A stretch of DNA of 15,902 nucleotides from Deltaproteobacteria bacterium. Lineage in GTDB: Bacteria; Desulfobacterota; Desulfobacteria; Desulfobacterales; SG8-13. Position numbers and translations under genes: made by a program. Below are positions 14,451 through 15,902 of this stretch, piece after piece. The stretch is taken from NCBI GenBank assembly GCA_030670715.1, contig DAOVBC010000013.1, positions 1-15,902 on the forward strand. The letters are read 5' to 3'. Each line of letters begins with the position of its first letter. Positions within the stretch are counted from its first letter, which is position 1. A model generated the notes under the pieces. It made no database searches and was not told where the DNA came from. It saw nothing but the letters and a program-made list of their open reading frames with translations.

Positions 14451-15677
14451 ATGGCTAAAAAAGTAGAGCTTCTGGCGCCGGCCGGCAACTTCGAAAAACT
14501 TGAAATAGCGATCCACTACGGCGCCGACGCGGTCTATCTGGCCGGAAAGGACTTCAGCCTGCGCAGCTTTTCGGGAAATTTCACGCATGATGAGCTGCAC
14601 AGTGCCGTTCAGGTTGCTCATCAGGCAAATGTTAAAGTCTACGTCGCATGCAACATTTACGCCCGCAACAACGAACAGGCGGCGATCGCAGATTATCTTC
14701 AAACGCTGGCAAAGTTAGATGCCGATGCCGTCATTATCAGTGATCCCGGGGTGTTGATGCTGGCCCGGGATTTGATTCCGGATATGCCTGTGCATTTGAG
14801 CACACAGGCAAATACGACAAATTACAACAGCGTGCTGTTCTGGAAAAAACTCGGGGTCGAAAGAGTCATCATCGCCCGGGAACTCACCCTGAAAGAAATC
14901 AAAGAAATGGTGTCCCGGTGCGCAGTAGAAATTGAAGCGTTTGTCCACGGCGCCATGTGTATTTCGTATTCCGGTCGTTGTCTGTTGAGCAGTTTTCTGG
15001 CAGATCGCGATGCCAATCGCGGGCAGTGCGCTCATCCCTGCCGCTGGAAGTACGCGGTTGTGGAAGAATTTCGACCTGGAAAATATATGCCGATCGCAGA
15101 AGATGAAAGAGGTTCCTATATTTTTAATTCCCTGGATCTATGCTTGATAAAACATCTGCCGGACCTGATCGAAGCGGGTATTCATTCACTAAAAATCGAG
15201 GGCCGGATGAAAGGGATAAACTACCTGGCCACCACCGTAAAAATCTATCGCGATGCCATTGATGCTTATTACATGCAGCCGCTAAATTTCAGGGTAAAAG
15301 AGGAATGGATCAGCGAACTTGAAAAAATTAATCTCCGCGGCTACTGCACCGGTTTTTATTTCGGCAACCCCGACCAGGTCGTACCGGACTACGAAAAAAC
15401 CAAATCACCTGCAGGGCAACGTTTTGCCGGTAAGGTGCTGGAAAGCACCAATGGCGAAGATACCGGGGTGGAGGTACGAAACAAGCTCTTTAAAGGAGAC
15501 GCTGTAGAAGTGTTTAATCGTAGAGGACCATCGGTGCATGACCATATCCTTGACATTATCGACCCGGACGGAAAATCTCTCTCCTTCGCCCAGCCGGGAA
15601 ATCGGGTCACCCTGCGCCTTGAGGGCCGCTACATGCCCAATGATCTAATACGACGGTTTGAAAAAGGCGAAACTTGA
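14451..15677 (+). CDS. U32 peptidase-family protein, TrhP-like
   Basis: 408 residues with the U32 core: VELLAPAGNFEKLEIAIHYGADAVYL at the N terminus, VHLSTQANTTNYNS, and EAFVHGAMCISYSGRCLLS followed by NRGQCAHPCRWKY. The four Cys C170, C177, C193 and C197 would bind the Fe-S cluster expected in this group. RPGKYMPIAEDERGSYIFNSLDLCLI and SLKIEGRMK complete the signature, with a small beta-barrel C-terminal domain. Once called collagenase-like proteases, characterised relatives are RNA hydroxylases: TrhP for tRNA U34 and RlhA for 23S rRNA. The ERG-YI-NS-DLCLI stretch and length fit the TrhP side, by memory only. The ATG at 14451 lacks a clear Shine-Dalgarno site. It follows the secreted-protein gene by 32 nt, so co-transcription is likely. 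Confidence 0.88.
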   Translation: MAKKVELLAPAGNFEKLEIAIHYGADAVYLAGKDFSLRSFSGNFTHDELHSAVQVAHQANVKVYVACNIYARNNEQAAIADYLQTLAKLDADAVIISDPGVLMLARDLIPDMPVHLSTQANTTNYNSVLFWKKLGVERVIIARELTLKEIKEMVSRCAVEIEAFVHGAMCISYSGRCLLSSFLADRDANRGQCAHPCRWKYAVVEEFRPGKYMPIAEDERGSYIFNSLDLCLIKHLPDLIEAGIHSLKIEGRMKGINYLATTVKIYRDAIDAYYMQPLNFRVKEEWISELEKINLRGYCTGFYFGNPDQVVPDYEKTKSPAGQRFAGKVLESTNGEDTGVEVRNKLFKGDAVEVFNRRGPSVHDHILDIIDPDGKSLSFAQPGNRVTLRLEGRYMPNDLIRRFEKGET

Positions 15678-15741
15678 AATATTAGCATAAGCCGAATCGC
15701 TCATTGAACGTGGAAAATTATCGATAGGGGAATAATAATAC

Positions 15742-15769
15742 TTGATTATTTAGACAATTATACTATGAT
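15742..15769 (+). promoter_or_regulatory. Sigma70-type promoter for the gene at the right edge
   Basis: TTGATT (15742-15747), a 16-nt gap and TATGAT (15764-15769) repeat exactly the hexamers and spacing of the fmdB promoter. Transcription would start near 15776, just before the paired segments described in the next entry. Confidence 0.45.
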
Positions 15770-15775
15770 ATTTAA

Positions 15776-15890
15776 TAAGGCAAGGGCACCCATTTAAGTT
15801 TGCCGGTCGGTTTCGCTCACATCGATTGATACCTTGCTGAAGAAGCAAACTGTAGCTTGGGTTAATGTTAACTTTACATGGAGAAGGAGT
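15776..15890 (+). promoter_or_regulatory. Possible structured 5' leader with pseudoknot-order pairings
   Basis: GCAAGG (15780-15785) pairs with CCTTGC (15832-15837), and AGTTTGC (15797-15803) pairs with GCAAACT (15845-15851). The order a-b-a'-b' is that of a pseudoknot. GGCAA (15779-15783) could instead pair with TTGCC (15800-15804), giving a competing hairpin. A GTTAA-TG-TTAAC inverted site follows at 15861-15872. The stems are short, so chance is possible, and I match no known riboswitch class. Confidence 0.3.
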
Positions 15891-15897
15891 TTGTGTT

Positions 15898-15902
15898 TTG
15901 CC
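15898..15902 (+). CDS. First codons of a gene running off the right edge
   Basis: AAGGAG at 15884-15889 is an excellent ribosome site. TTG at 15898 lies 8 nt after it and GTG at 15893 only 3 nt after it, so TTG is the better start. Too little remains to say anything about the product. Confidence 0.3.

Overview
The window reads as a chromosomal segment of a Desulfobacterota-type bacterium (sulfate-reducer lineage, perhaps Desulfobacterales). This is an inference from several things together: a fused CobA-HemD, a SelA selenocysteine gene followed by a TPR gene, GpgS, and long degenerate 'word' palindromes in the spacers. No rRNA, tRNA, transposase, phage gene or CRISPR array is seen.

Layout. 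Everything from position 1 to 12190 is on the minus strand and everything from about 12718 onward is on the plus strand. The divergence point is a spacer of about 530 bp at 12191-12717. Reading the minus strand in transcription order: selA and a degenerate-GGDEF/TPR protein, nearly abutting; gmhA; fmdB-like zinc ribbon and hemC, 2 nt apart; cobA-hemD fusion; an M20-fold protein and GpgS glucosyltransferase, overlapping by 8 nt; moaA; and a partial secreted DUF1207-like protein that runs off the left edge. On the plus strand: an endonuclease/exonuclease/phosphatase-family protein, a small secreted protein of unknown function, a TrhP-like U32 protein, and at the right edge a promoter-leader-RBS arrangement for a gene that starts as the window ends.

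Functionally, hemC and cobA-hemD convert porphobilinogen to precorrin-2, the entry to siroheme, cobalamin and siroheme-derived haem. moaA starts molybdenum cofactor synthesis. selA makes Sec-tRNA. gmhA starts heptose synthesis for lipopolysaccharide. GpgS makes glucosyl-3-phosphoglycerate, and its neighbour is an M20 fold that has lost the usual catalytic Glu-Glu pair. The U32 protein probably modifies tRNA.

The most unusual part is non-coding. Nearly every spacer longer than 200 bp holds a long imperfect inverted repeat, and the sequence family differs from spacer to spacer. The clearest are at 6883-7235 (nested arms matching 20/21 and 19/20), 12424-12639 (perfect 16 bp and 18 bp arms plus internal hairpins), 1195-1449 (24/25) and 4910-5125. 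A folded candidate small RNA with a terminator lies at about 968-1135, and a pseudoknot-order leader lies at 15776-15890. All assignments come from reading the sequence. No database search was possible.
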